A DNA stretch of 64,000 bases, from positions 36,275 through 100,274 of the forward strand of contig NZ_JBFDAH010000019.1 in assembly GCF_040719265.1 (NCBI RefSeq), written 5' to 3'. The notes beneath the pieces were generated by a model. The model was not told where the DNA came from, did no database searches, and worked only from the letters and a program-made list of their open reading frames with translations. The position numbers and the translations under genes are program-made. The DNA is from Aliikangiella maris (GTDB lineage Bacteria; Pseudomonadota; Gammaproteobacteria; Enterobacterales; Kangiellaceae). Of this stretch, positions 46,991 to 55,697 are shown one piece after another (positions within the stretch are counted from its first letter, which is position 1; every line of letters begins with the position of its first letter).

Positions 46991-49504
46991 ATGAAATTTT
47001 CATTAATAACGAGTTTAGTGCTTGGTGCATTGGGCTCAACAACACTTACTGCAGCCCCGCAGGATTTATTTATATCTGAATATATTGAAGGTAGTAGCAA
47101 CAATAAAGCATTGGAAATTGCCAACTTATCTGGTAGCAGTATTGATTTAAGTCATTATCAGATTCGCATGTATTTTAACGGCAAGACAACCGCTGGTTTA
47201 AGTATCAACTTAAGCGGCACGTTACCTTCTGGTGAAGTTTATGTTTTAGCGCACGCCAGTGCCAATAGCAGTATTTTAGCCGTTGCCGATCAAACACAAG
47301 GTTCAGGTTGGTTCAATGGTGATGATGCCGTTGTACTAACTCGTGGCAATGCAGTCATAGATAGCATTGGGCAAATTGGTGTTGACCCAGGCAGTCAATG
47401 GGGAAGCGGTTTAACCAGCACACAAAATAATACTTTGCGACGTAGTCTCAATATATCAGCGGCCGACACCGATCCAAGCGACACTTATTCACCCGAAGCG
47501 CAATGGATTGGATATGATACAGATAACAGTGATAACCTGGGAATGCTCGAAGAAGATGACACCGGCAGTAACCCCAGTGAAAGTCAGTGTGGTGATGACG
47601 CAACTTATATTCATCAAATTCAGGGAGCAGGTGAAGTTACGCCAATGTCGGGTGAGGAAGTTACTATTGAAGGCATAGTCGTTGGTGACTTTAATGGTTC
47701 TAATGCTTTAAACGGATTTTTTATTCAAGAAGAAGCCAGCGACTACGATAATGATGAACTCACTTCGGAAGGCATGTTTGTTTATTATCCAAATGGTGAA
47801 GTTACTGTACAAGACGGCGATCAAGTTCGAATCACAGGACGTGTTGGTGAATATCGTGATATGACACAACTAAGCAATGTTACCAATTTAAAAGTATGTG
47901 CAACAAATCTGTCAGCAACACCACTTTCAATTTTGCTTCCCTTTACTCAAAGAGAAAATAACGAAGCCATCGAAGGAATGAAAGTTATTTTTGAACAAAC
48001 CCTGACAGTTTCTGAAAACTATAATTTGGGTCGCTATGGTGAACTTATCCTATCCAATGGTCGTCTTTACAATCCCACTAATGTGGTTGCACCAGGAGAA
48101 GCCGCAGTTGCCATGCAAAATGCGAATAACTTAAATCAAATTATTTTAGACGATGCCAGTACACGTCAAAATCCTTGGGTTATTCCTTATCCACAACCAG
48201 AATTAACGGCATTTAATACCGTACGCGGTGGTGATACTGTATTTGGATTAACAGGTATTATGCATCAGGCATTTGGCGCTTATCGTATTCAAGCCACTCA
48301 ACAACCAGACTTTATACCGACTAATTCGCGGACAACACAGCCAGCATTAAACGATTTACTCATCAATGAATCGTCAATCAAAGTTGCCAGTTTTAATGTG
48401 TTAAATTACTTCAATGGTGATGGTCAAGGCGGAGGATTTCCAACACCGCGTGGTGCTAATAATCTAGAAGAGTTTAATCGCCAAAGTGCTAAAATCATTG
48501 CGGCAATAGCTGAAATGAACGCAGATATTATTGGCTTAATGGAACTCGAAAATGATGGATTTGACAGCGATAGCGCAATAGCTAATCTGGTTAATGGTAT
48601 TAATCAATTAACAGGTAAAAACTACCAGTTTGTCCAGCCCACCGAAAATCTGGTTGGTAATGATGCAATAACGGTTGGAATTATCTATGATAACAATACC
48701 GTTACCGAAAGTGGTCGCGCCGTCAGCTTGGCAACCGGCGCATTTGCAGATAGAAATCGCCAGCCAATTGCCCAAACATTCCGCTCAAATTTATCAAATG
48801 GAGAACTAACGGTTGTTGTTAATCACTTCAAGTCAAAAGGAAGCTGCCCGAGTGATGCGACCGATCCAAATGCTGATCAACAAGATGGTCAAGGATGTTG
48901 GAATCCGCTGCGAACGCAAGCGGCTGTTGAACTAAATCACTGGCTTGAGAGCAATCCAACCAAGGCAACCTTTACGGTTGACAAATTAATTATTGGTGAT
49001 TTGAATGCTTATACCAAAGAAGATCCGGTGACGACTTTAGAAGCCCAAGGCTATACTAATCTATTAACCCAATTTGTTGGCGATAGCCATTACTCTTATG
49101 TCTTTTATGGTCAGGCAGGGGCACTTGATCATGCCTTGGCAAACGCCGAATTAACCGCTCAAGTTGCCGATGTAGTTGAGTGGCATATCAATGCCGATGA
49201 GCCTAGAGTTCTGGATTATAATCTTGAATATAAATCAACGGCCCAACAAACTTCACTATATAATGCGGATCCTTATCGCGCATCCGATCATGATCCTGTT
49301 ATTGTTGCAATAAATCTACAACCAGAAGTCGATGTTAATTTTGATAAGAAAGTTAATGTTAAAGACATCGTTGCGGTTGCTAAAAATCTACACAAACCAA
49401 TCAACGCTGCAACTCAACGTTTTGATTTAAACCAAGATAATAAAATTGATTTTAGAGACTTACGTCAGGTAATTCGCGCAGTATTTAATTATCGTTTCAA
49501 GTAA
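46991..49504 (+). CDS. Secreted ExeM/NucH-type nuclease with lamin-tail and dockerin-like domains
   Basis: I chose the ATG at 46991 (GGAG seven bases upstream) over 46985. The 837-residue protein has a signal peptide (cleavage after about residue 20) and an N-terminal lamin-tail domain (LFISEYIEGSSNNKALEIAN). An OB-like middle region follows. The endonuclease/exonuclease/phosphatase domain (about 460-775) contains KVASFNVLNYFNGDG, MELENDG, NHFKSKG, IIGDLNAY and a final SDHDPVIVAI. The C-terminus has two EF-hand-like loops (DVNFDKKVNV, DLNQDNKIDF) like a type I dockerin. It probably degrades extracellular DNA. Confidence 0.9.
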   Translation: MKFSLITSLVLGALGSTTLTAAPQDLFISEYIEGSSNNKALEIANLSGSSIDLSHYQIRMYFNGKTTAGLSINLSGTLPSGEVYVLAHASANSSILAVADQTQGSGWFNGDDAVVLTRGNAVIDSIGQIGVDPGSQWGSGLTSTQNNTLRRSLNISAADTDPSDTYSPEAQWIGYDTDNSDNLGMLEEDDTGSNPSESQCGDDATYIHQIQGAGEVTPMSGEEVTIEGIVVGDFNGSNALNGFFIQEEASDYDNDELTSEGMFVYYPNGEVTVQDGDQVRITGRVGEYRDMTQLSNVTNLKVCATNLSATPLSILLPFTQRENNEAIEGMKVIFEQTLTVSENYNLGRYGELILSNGRLYNPTNVVAPGEAAVAMQNANNLNQIILDDASTRQNPWVIPYPQPELTAFNTVRGGDTVFGLTGIMHQAFGAYRIQATQQPDFIPTNSRTTQPALNDLLINESSIKVASFNVLNYFNGDGQGGGFPTPRGANNLEEFNRQSAKIIAAIAEMNADIIGLMELENDGFDSDSAIANLVNGINQLTGKNYQFVQPTENLVGNDAITVGIIYDNNTVTESGRAVSLATGAFADRNRQPIAQTFRSNLSNGELTVVVNHFKSKGSCPSDATDPNADQQDGQGCWNPLRTQAAVELNHWLESNPTKATFTVDKLIIGDLNAYTKEDPVTTLEAQGYTNLLTQFVGDSHYSYVFYGQAGALDHALANAELTAQVADVVEWHINADEPRVLDYNLEYKSTAQQTSLYNADPYRASDHDPVIVAINLQPEVDVNFDKKVNVKDIVAVAKNLHKPINAATQRFDLNQDNKIDFRDLRQVIRAVFNYRFK

Positions 49505-49509
49505 CAACA

Positions 49510-49545
49510 AGCCAGGTGAGTATCCTGCCTGGCTATTGATTTTTT
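49510..49545 (+). terminator. Intrinsic terminator of the nuclease gene
   Basis: A 7-bp GC-rich stem (AGCCAGG/CCTGGCT, 11-nt loop) is followed by ATTGATTTTTT. It begins 6 bp after the nuclease stop codon and reaches the 3' end of the opposing ybjQ gene. Confidence 0.75.
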
Positions 49546-49906
49546 ATTGCTGACGATTTAATGCTTGTATTATTTCGTCAGCATCTTCAACGACAACCGC
49601 CGTACCATAAACCATTAGTTCAGCGGCACCAGCGGTTATTTGTGATGTTGAAAATTGTAATCCAACAATGGCATTTCCACCAAGTTCATGAGCATCCTGC
49701 ATAATTCTATCCAATACCTGTTCACGGCTTTCAGCAAGCAATTTTGTATATTCATGAATTTCTCCACCAACCATGTTTCGAAAAAATGCCATGAGATCAT
49801 GTCCAACATGTCGTGCTCGAATACTGGTACCACGTACCAGTCCTAAATGTTTAATAATTTTTTTACCGTAAATAAACTCGGTAGTTGAAAGAATCACTTT
49901 ATTCAT
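49544..49906 (-). CDS. YbjQ/UPF0145 family protein
   Basis: The 120-residue protein matches the YbjQ family. An N-terminal VILSTTEFIYGKKIIKHLGLVRGTSIRA is followed by RIMQDAHELGGNAIVGLQFSTSQI and MVYGTAVVV. The fold forms ring-like oligomers; the name 'heavy-metal-binding' attached to it is weakly supported. Its ATG overlaps the anti-sigma stop (ATGA), so it is the third gene of a tightly coupled sigma operon. That is an unusual context which may imply a role in the same response. Confidence 0.88.
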   Translation of the reverse strand: MNKVILSTTEFIYGKKIIKHLGLVRGTSIRARHVGHDLMAFFRNMVGGEIHEYTKLLAESREQVLDRIMQDAHELGGNAIVGLQFSTSQITAGAAELMVYGTAVVVEDADEIIQALNRQQ

Positions 49907-50355
49907 ATTTTTACTCGCTTATATTTATCATTTTTCGCGCTCATTATTCGCTGGCGTAAAACACTGAACAATAACAGCAATCCACCTCCCCCTATCGCGC
50001 CAACCAGGACTTTCTCTAAAAGGCCAATTTCAGGATTAAGAAATATTTTATAAAAGGTAATCAAGACTAAAACAACACCGCTTAACCCAATTAAAGTTAA
50101 CCCTAAAATACGTGATGTTTTTGCGACTGGCTCTTTAAAAAGCCGATCCAGATGAATCAGTTCCTGCTCTTGCAAACTTAATGACTGTACTTCATGTCGC
50201 ATAGTCATCAGCTCTTCATATAACTTTTTGTAGGTAACATCTGTTTCAATTAACAGCGCAACCTTTTGTGCCTCTTGTTGTGTCAATTCACCATCAAGAT
50301 AGCCTGATATTTTTTCCAACTGGTCATCATTAATATTTGAAAAGTTTTCGCTCAT
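49903..50355 (-). CDS. Membrane anti-sigma factor-like protein
   Basis: The 150-residue protein has an N-terminal helical region (ISGYLDGELTQQEAQKVALLIETD, about 16-39) like the anti-sigma N-terminal domain, without clear zinc-binding His-Cys residues. Two TM helices follow (about 83-103 and 113-131). By position it should bind the ECF sigma factor encoded just upstream, holding it at the inner membrane until a signal arrives. The gene overlaps sigma upstream and ybjQ downstream by 4 bp each. Confidence 0.75.
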   Translation of the reverse strand: MSENFSNINDDQLEKISGYLDGELTQQEAQKVALLIETDVTYKKLYEELMTMRHEVQSLSLQEQELIHLDRLFKEPVAKTSRILGLTLIGLSGVVLVLITFYKIFLNPEIGLLEKVLVGAIGGGGLLLLFSVLRQRIMSAKNDKYKRVKI

Positions 50356-50867
50356 TGCTCTCCTCCCAGGGAAAATCCATCTTTGATGAGTATTTCCCGT
50401 AATGCCATTCGAGCACGGTGCAGACGTGACATTACCGAACCATTGGCAATACCGAGTATTTTAGCTATATCTGCATAGCTAAAGTTGTGATAGTCCCTGA
50501 GTAAAATAATTTCTTTTTGCTGCATATTCAGTTGATTAATCGCATTTTCCAAAGATTCTTTCAGTTGTAAGCGCTGTAAGGTTTTATCGGGCTCTGAAGA
50601 TATTGGTGCACTTGAATGATATTCCTCGTGCTCAACTTTTTGCACCCGTTTTTGATGACGCAATATATCAATCGATTTATTACGCACCACGGTAAACAAC
50701 CAGGGTTTAAATTCTGAATGATCTAATGCTGGTGCACCGGGATGATTGATGCCCTTTTCAATAGAGGACTGAACAACTTCTAATGCATCATCATGATTGT
50801 TAAGTAGCCGATAGGCAAGCGCATAAGCCTGCCGTCGGCATTCTTCAAATTCTTCGGATACCTGCAT
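50352..50867 (-). CDS. ECF-type RNA polymerase sigma factor
   Basis: I chose the ATG at 50867 because AAGGAA lies 7 bp upstream; the frame extends to 50909 without support. The 171-residue product has sigma region 2 (AYALAYRLLNNHDDALEVVQSSIEKG, then WLFTVVRNKSIDILRHQKR). Region 4 follows (LNMQQKEIILLRDYHNFSYADIAKILGIANGSVMSRLHRARMALR). No C-terminal sensory domain is present, so control must come from the anti-sigma partner. The regulon is unknown. It is divergent from the kynurenine operon. Confidence 0.92.
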   Translation of the reverse strand: MQVSEEFEECRRQAYALAYRLLNNHDDALEVVQSSIEKGINHPGAPALDHSEFKPWLFTVVRNKSIDILRHQKRVQKVEHEEYHSSAPISSEPDKTLQRLQLKESLENAINQLNMQQKEIILLRDYHNFSYADIAKILGIANGSVMSRLHRARMALREILIKDGFSLGGEQ

Positions 50868-51452
50868 GGTATATTCCTTAAACTTCGTCATTTGTGAAAT
50901 CACCATCAAATATTACGCGATATGTACTGAAAGTGGTATTTCAAAATAATATCTCTCACGGCTTGGCCGTAAACGACTATACGATAAACTAACATTTTAG
51001 CGAGATCTGAAACATAACGGAAAACTTTGTCTGAAATTCCATTGCATTCAATAAAATTGTAAATTTTTACTTATTCACCAGTTGCCAGCTTTAAATTTTC
51101 GGTTTAGTATAGTGCTCAATCATTGAACTTTTCGACTGATGAATCAATCGTTTATGTTTTTCATTTCAAAAGAAAAAACATCATTAAATATCTTTGCCAG
51201 CCAGCAAGGCTGCAAATTCATTCTTAATTAAATACCTTATCTTCTAGGTTTAATCTGATTAGTCTCTATTTATTGCGTGATTAATCTGGTAACACCTCTC
51301 GCACTTATACGCCTTGTGCTATTCTTTTTTTAATTTGCTTTTTAAAATCTCGAATCACTCGTTATAAGCTGCAAACCGATTTAAAAATTTTACAACAGAC
51401 TGATTTATTCAATTAAATTTTATTTTGAAACAATAAGTTAACGGAATTTTCT
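50868..51452. other. Divergent region between sigma operon and kynurenine operon
   Basis: I see no gene in this 585-bp AT-rich stretch. It should contain the sigma-operon promoter (possibly autoregulated) and the kynurenine-operon promoter. I recognise no Lrp- or KynR-type operator by eye. Confidence 0.5.
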
Positions 51453-51893
51453 ATGACCTACGACCCAAATGTTATCCGCACGAATAAAGCCCCTCAACCT
51501 GTCGGTCTTTATCCACATGCCAGAGCTGTTGGCAATTTATTATTTCTTTCAGGGGTAGGCCCAAGAAAAGCGGGTAGCAAGCAAATACCCGGTGTCACAT
51601 TGGCAGCCGACGGTCAAATTCAAGCCTATGATATTGCGACCCAATGTCGCAGTGTCTTTGAAAATGTGAAAACTATTTTAGAGGCATCCGGATCAAGCTG
51701 GATGAACCTGGTAGATGTCACTGTTTTTCTAACCAATATGAAAGATGACTTTGCAACTTACAATCAAATTTATGCAGAGTATTTTGCCGACAACCAACCT
51801 TGCCGGACAACGGTCGAGATAAATTGTCTACCAACCCCCATAGCTATCGAACTGAAGTGTATTGCGACTATAAATGACAATACGCATTTGTAA
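51453..51893 (+). CDS. RidA-family 2-aminomuconate deaminase
   Basis: The 146-residue YjgF/RidA-type protein has LLFLSGVGPRKAGS, a middle DIATQCRSVFENVKTILEASGSSWMNLVDVTVFLTNM and the conserved C-terminal CRTTVEINCLPTPIAIELKCIA, with the active-site Arg and Glu. RidA relatives encoded with 3-hydroxyanthranilate genes deaminate 2-aminomuconate. The position as first gene of the operon supports that role rather than general enamine/imine detoxification. Confidence 0.85.
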   Translation: MTYDPNVIRTNKAPQPVGLYPHARAVGNLLFLSGVGPRKAGSKQIPGVTLAADGQIQAYDIATQCRSVFENVKTILEASGSSWMNLVDVTVFLTNMKDDFATYNQIYAEYFADNQPCRTTVEINCLPTPIAIELKCIATINDNTHL

Positions 51894-51935
51894 TGTATTT
51901 TTGTAATTTAACTTTTTAATTTTGAGGGAATAATC

Positions 51936-52475
51936 ATGAGTGCACCTATGCAAGTCATCCAGTTTCAAAAGTGGATTGATGAAAATCGCGACAAATTAAA
52001 ACCACCAGTATGTAACAAAGAAGTCTATCGAGATGGCGACATGATCATCATGGTAGTCGGTGGCCCAAATGGCAGAAAGGATTATCATTTAAATGAAGGT
52101 CCCGAATTTTTTTACCAGCTGGAAGGCGAAATGCTGTTAAAAACGCAACAAAATGGCAAAGTTGTTGAGTACCCCATCAAAGCCGGCGAAGTGTTTTTAC
52201 TACAACCCAATACACCGCACAATCCAATACGTTATGCCAACTCGATTGGTCTGGTTATCGAGCAAGTCAGACGCCCAGATGAAATTGATGCACTAATGTG
52301 GTTTTGTGAAAACTGTAACCACAAACTATATGAAGAACGCTTTCCTTTGCGTGATATAGAAAACGATTTTGGTGCGGTATTTGGTCGCTTTTTAAATAGT
52401 GAAGCATTACGCACTTGTGATAAATGTGGAAAGATCATGCCACATAATAAACACGAATTTGAATCAGTGGAGTAA
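51936..52475 (+). CDS. nbaC: 3-Hydroxyanthranilate 3,4-dioxygenase
   Basis: This enzyme opens the ring of 3-hydroxyanthranilate to give 2-amino-3-carboxymuconate semialdehyde. The 179-residue cupin has Fe(II) ligands H51, E57 and H95 and substrate-binding R47 and R99. A C-terminal rubredoxin-like iron site has CxxC pairs at C124/C127 and C161/C164. That rubredoxin site is typical of bacterial rather than animal enzymes. It is cotranscribed in the kynurenine operon, 42 bp after the deaminase gene. Confidence 0.96.
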   Translation: MSAPMQVIQFQKWIDENRDKLKPPVCNKEVYRDGDMIIMVVGGPNGRKDYHLNEGPEFFYQLEGEMLLKTQQNGKVVEYPIKAGEVFLLQPNTPHNPIRYANSIGLVIEQVRRPDEIDALMWFCENCNHKLYEERFPLRDIENDFGAVFGRFLNSEALRTCDKCGKIMPHNKHEFESVE

Positions 52476-52485
52476 TTTAACGATT

Positions 52486-53514
52486 ATGCTGACTATCGAT
52501 ATTCATACACACATCCTGCCTGAAACCTGGCCCGATTTAAAACAAAAATATGGTTACGGCGGATGGATTCATCTTGATCATCATAAATGCGGATGCGCTC
52601 GCATGATGAAAGATCAGCAATTTTTTCGAGAAATTGAAGCAAATTGTTGGGATCCAAAAGTGAGAATTGATGAATGCAATCAACATCAAGTGGATATTCA
52701 AGTTCTTTCGACTGTCCCAGTGATGTTCAGCTACTGGGCCAAACCATTGGATGCGCTGGATATTTCTAAGATACTCAACGAGCACATTGCCGAAATTTGT
52801 GATAACCATCCCACTCGATTTGTAGGACTCGGCACAATTCCACTGCAATCTCCCAGTTTAGCAATTAAAGAACTTGAACGTTGTGTTAATGACTTGGGGC
52901 TAGCAGGCGTGCAAATTGGCTCACATGTCAATGAGTGGAATCTAAACGCGCCAGAGTTATTTGATGTATTTGCCGCAGCTCAAGACTTAGGTGCAGCTAT
53001 TTTTGTGCATCCATGGGATATGATGGGCAAAGAACAAATGAAAGATTATTGGCTACCTTGGCTGGTAGGTATGCCCGCCGAAACCTCTTTGGCAATTTGC
53101 TCAATGATATTCGGTGGAATTTTCGAACGCTTACCCAATCTCAAAGTAGCGTTTGCCCATGGCGGCGGTTCATTTCCTGCAACTATTGGACGCATTGAAC
53201 ATGGCTTTAATGTACGCCCCGATTTAGTGGCTATTGATAACCCTAATAATCCGCGCGAATACCTTAACAAATTTTATTTAGACACATTGGTCCATGATCC
53301 AGCCATGCTGCAATATTTAATTAACTTAATGGGTGCAGATAGATTGGCTTTGGGTACAGACTATCCTTTTCCACTCGGCGAGTTAGAGCCAGGCCAATTA
53401 ATTCATAGCAGCATTACCGAAGAGTCGGTTAAAAAGCGACTCTTACATGGTACAGCGCTAGAATGGTTAGGCTTGGATGCTTCTCGCTTTATGCAAATTC
53501 ATCACGCCTCATAA
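52486..53514 (+). CDS. nbaD: 2-Amino-3-carboxymuconate-6-semialdehyde decarboxylase (ACMSD)
   Basis: ACMSD diverts the unstable ring-cleavage product from quinolinate (NAD) formation toward catabolism. I chose the ATG at 52486; the frame extends upstream into nbaC. The 342-residue amidohydrolase has the zinc-binding HTH at H7/H9 in MLTIDIHTHILP, the conserved VHPWDMM stretch, FAHGGGSFP and the catalytic Asp in LGTDYPFPLGE. It starts 10 bp after the nbaC stop. Confidence 0.95.
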   Translation: MLTIDIHTHILPETWPDLKQKYGYGGWIHLDHHKCGCARMMKDQQFFREIEANCWDPKVRIDECNQHQVDIQVLSTVPVMFSYWAKPLDALDISKILNEHIAEICDNHPTRFVGLGTIPLQSPSLAIKELERCVNDLGLAGVQIGSHVNEWNLNAPELFDVFAAAQDLGAAIFVHPWDMMGKEQMKDYWLPWLVGMPAETSLAICSMIFGGIFERLPNLKVAFAHGGGSFPATIGRIEHGFNVRPDLVAIDNPNNPREYLNKFYLDTLVHDPAMLQYLINLMGADRLALGTDYPFPLGELEPGQLIHSSITEESVKKRLLHGTALEWLGLDASRFMQIHHAS

Positions 53515-53528
53515 AGGTCACTATCGTT

Positions 53529-54350
53529 ATGAAAATTACCGTTGAAATTGCCGGTCAATCTTATCAAGCAAACTTAAGTTCTCCAGCCAGTATTGCCATA
53601 ACTCTCCTACCTGATGGGCAACAGCCTTCACACTTTGGCGCACCAGCATGCACCAGCCAAACATTAGCAGAAGAGGGTTTTATCGGTGATACCAAACAAG
53701 GTGGAAGCTGTAATGTCAATCGGTTAACAATCATTCCTCATTGCAACGGTACGCATACTGAATCAATTGCACATATTACTGACCAGCCTTTTCCGGTTCA
53801 TCAAGCACTTAAACACTCTCACTTTCCATGTGTTGTAATTACCATTGAGCCGGTACCTGCCAGTGAAACAGAAGACAGTTACTTGCCGCATTTTGATCCC
53901 ACTCATGCAGTGATTACTTATCAGCAAATACATAACTGTCTTGCATCATTTAGTGACGAGCAACTAAGAGGCGTGGTGATTCGTACTTTACCTAACGCCG
54001 TTGACAAACAGTTTCAATGCTATAACACAGATAATTATCCAGTGTATTTAAGTAACGATGCGATGACTTATTTGCAACAGCGAAATGTCAACCACCTGCT
54101 GGTTGACTTTCCATCTGTTGATAAAATGTATGACGAGGGATATTTAAGTAATCATCATATTTTCTGGCAAATTGCCCAACAAACCCATCAACTAACAGCG
54201 AGTGCAGATAAATATAAAACAATTACTGAAATGGTATTTATCAGCAACGATATTAATGATGGATTTTATTTATGCAATCTGCAAATTCCTGAAATTGACA
54301 CTGATGCGGTGCCCTCAAGACCAGTTTTATATGCGCTAACTCCGCAATAA
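53529..54350 (+). CDS. Cyclase-family hydrolase, probable kynurenine formamidase
   Basis: I chose the ATG at 53529; the frame extends into nbaD. The 273-residue protein belongs to the PF04199 cyclase family: HCNGTHTESIAHI carries the metal-binding histidines, and PSVDKMYDEGYLSNHHIFW completes the site. Typical KynB is about 210 residues with GTHxDxPxH, so this is a longer, divergent form in which Asp is replaced by Glu. Context strongly suggests N-formylkynurenine hydrolysis. Confidence 0.8.
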   Translation: MKITVEIAGQSYQANLSSPASIAITLLPDGQQPSHFGAPACTSQTLAEEGFIGDTKQGGSCNVNRLTIIPHCNGTHTESIAHITDQPFPVHQALKHSHFPCVVITIEPVPASETEDSYLPHFDPTHAVITYQQIHNCLASFSDEQLRGVVIRTLPNAVDKQFQCYNTDNYPVYLSNDAMTYLQQRNVNHLLVDFPSVDKMYDEGYLSNHHIFWQIAQQTHQLTASADKYKTITEMVFISNDINDGFYLCNLQIPEIDTDAVPSRPVLYALTPQ

Positions 54351-54393
54351 ACCATATTTTGTTATGAATCTAACATGAGATACGAAGCCAGTT

Positions 54394-55695
54394 ATGAAAT
54401 TTGAAAACAGTTTAGCTTTTGCTCAAAAGATGGATGAACAAGATCCACTGCATAAAATTCGCTACGAATTTTCAATTCCCAAAATGCCAAATGGACAAGA
54501 GGAGATTTATCTATGTGGTAATTCACTCGGATTACAACCTCAGTTAGCCGCGGAATATGTCAATCGAGAACTGAATCAATGGGCAAGTCTTGGCGTAAAA
54601 GGCCACTTTAGCGGTGATTTTCCTTGGATGCCCTACCATGAATTTTTAAGCGAAGGGCTTGCCGAACTGGTGGGGGCAAAAAAAGAAGAAGTTGTTGCGA
54701 TGAATACATTAACCGCAAACTTACACTTGATGATGGTGAGTTTTTACCAACCCACCAAGCAACGGTACAAAATATTAATAGAAGATCACGCATTCCCTTC
54801 TGATCATTACGCCGTTGAATCACAAATTAGATTTCATGGGTATGATCCTGATGATGCAATGATATTGTTAAAACCACGAGCAGGTGAAGAATTGCTACAG
54901 CCACAAGATGTTTTGGATGTTATCGAACGACACGGCGATTCAATTGCATTGATTTTACTACCTGGTGTTCAATATTACACGGGTCAAGTATTTGATATGC
55001 AAGCGATCACCCAACTGGGTCATCAGAAAGGATGTAAAGTGGGTTTCGATCTGGCACATGCAACCGGCAATATTGTACTTAACCTGCATCACTGGGGCGT
55101 TGACTTCGCCTGTTGGTGCACCTATAAGTATTTAAATTCAGGCCCGGGTTCAGTTGCCGGTTGTTTTGTTCACCAACAACATCACGCCAATGAAAAACTG
55201 CCACGCTTTGCCGGATGGTGGGGGCATGACAAATCAACTCGTTTTAAAATGGAAAATAAATTCAAACCGATTCATTCCGCTGAAGCATGGCAATTATCGA
55301 ACCCGCCTGTTTTATCTTTAGCAGCAATTCGCGGTTCTCTAGATACATTTAAAAAAGCCGGGGGTATAAAACCACTTAGAGAAAAATCTGAAAAACTAAC
55401 TGGCTATATGCGATATTTATTAGAAGTTCAATTAAGTGATTGTGTTGAAATTCTTACCCCTGAAGAAAAAAAGTATTCAGGCTGCCAACTATCCTTAGCG
55501 GTTACATTAAATACCCAAAGCGATATTCAACTCGGTAAAAAAATATTTGATCATATTGAAGCAAACGGTGTAACAGGCGACTGGCGTCATCCAAATGTTA
55601 TTCGTGTTGCTCCTGTACCGCTGTATAACTCCTTTGAAGATGTTTACCACTTTGTTGAAATTTTAAAGCAATCTATTGAAATCAATCGGGAGTAA
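54394..55695 (+). CDS. kynU: Kynureninase
   Basis: This PLP enzyme cleaves 3-hydroxykynurenine to 3-hydroxyanthranilate and alanine. The 433-residue protein has YLCGNSLGLQPQ near the start, the hydrophobic PGVQYYTGQVFDM region, DLAHATGN and the PLP-lysine motif CTYKYLNSGPG. HWRHP-like residues in GDWRHPNVIRVAPVPLYN line the substrate site. Length matches bacterial and human kynureninase. kmo starts 2 bp after its stop. Confidence 0.96.
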   Translation: MKFENSLAFAQKMDEQDPLHKIRYEFSIPKMPNGQEEIYLCGNSLGLQPQLAAEYVNRELNQWASLGVKGHFSGDFPWMPYHEFLSEGLAELVGAKKEEVVAMNTLTANLHLMMVSFYQPTKQRYKILIEDHAFPSDHYAVESQIRFHGYDPDDAMILLKPRAGEELLQPQDVLDVIERHGDSIALILLPGVQYYTGQVFDMQAITQLGHQKGCKVGFDLAHATGNIVLNLHHWGVDFACWCTYKYLNSGPGSVAGCFVHQQHHANEKLPRFAGWWGHDKSTRFKMENKFKPIHSAEAWQLSNPPVLSLAAIRGSLDTFKKAGGIKPLREKSEKLTGYMRYLLEVQLSDCVEILTPEEKKYSGCQLSLAVTLNTQSDIQLGKKIFDHIEANGVTGDWRHPNVIRVAPVPLYNSFEDVYHFVEILKQSIEINRE

Positions 55696-55697
55696 AA

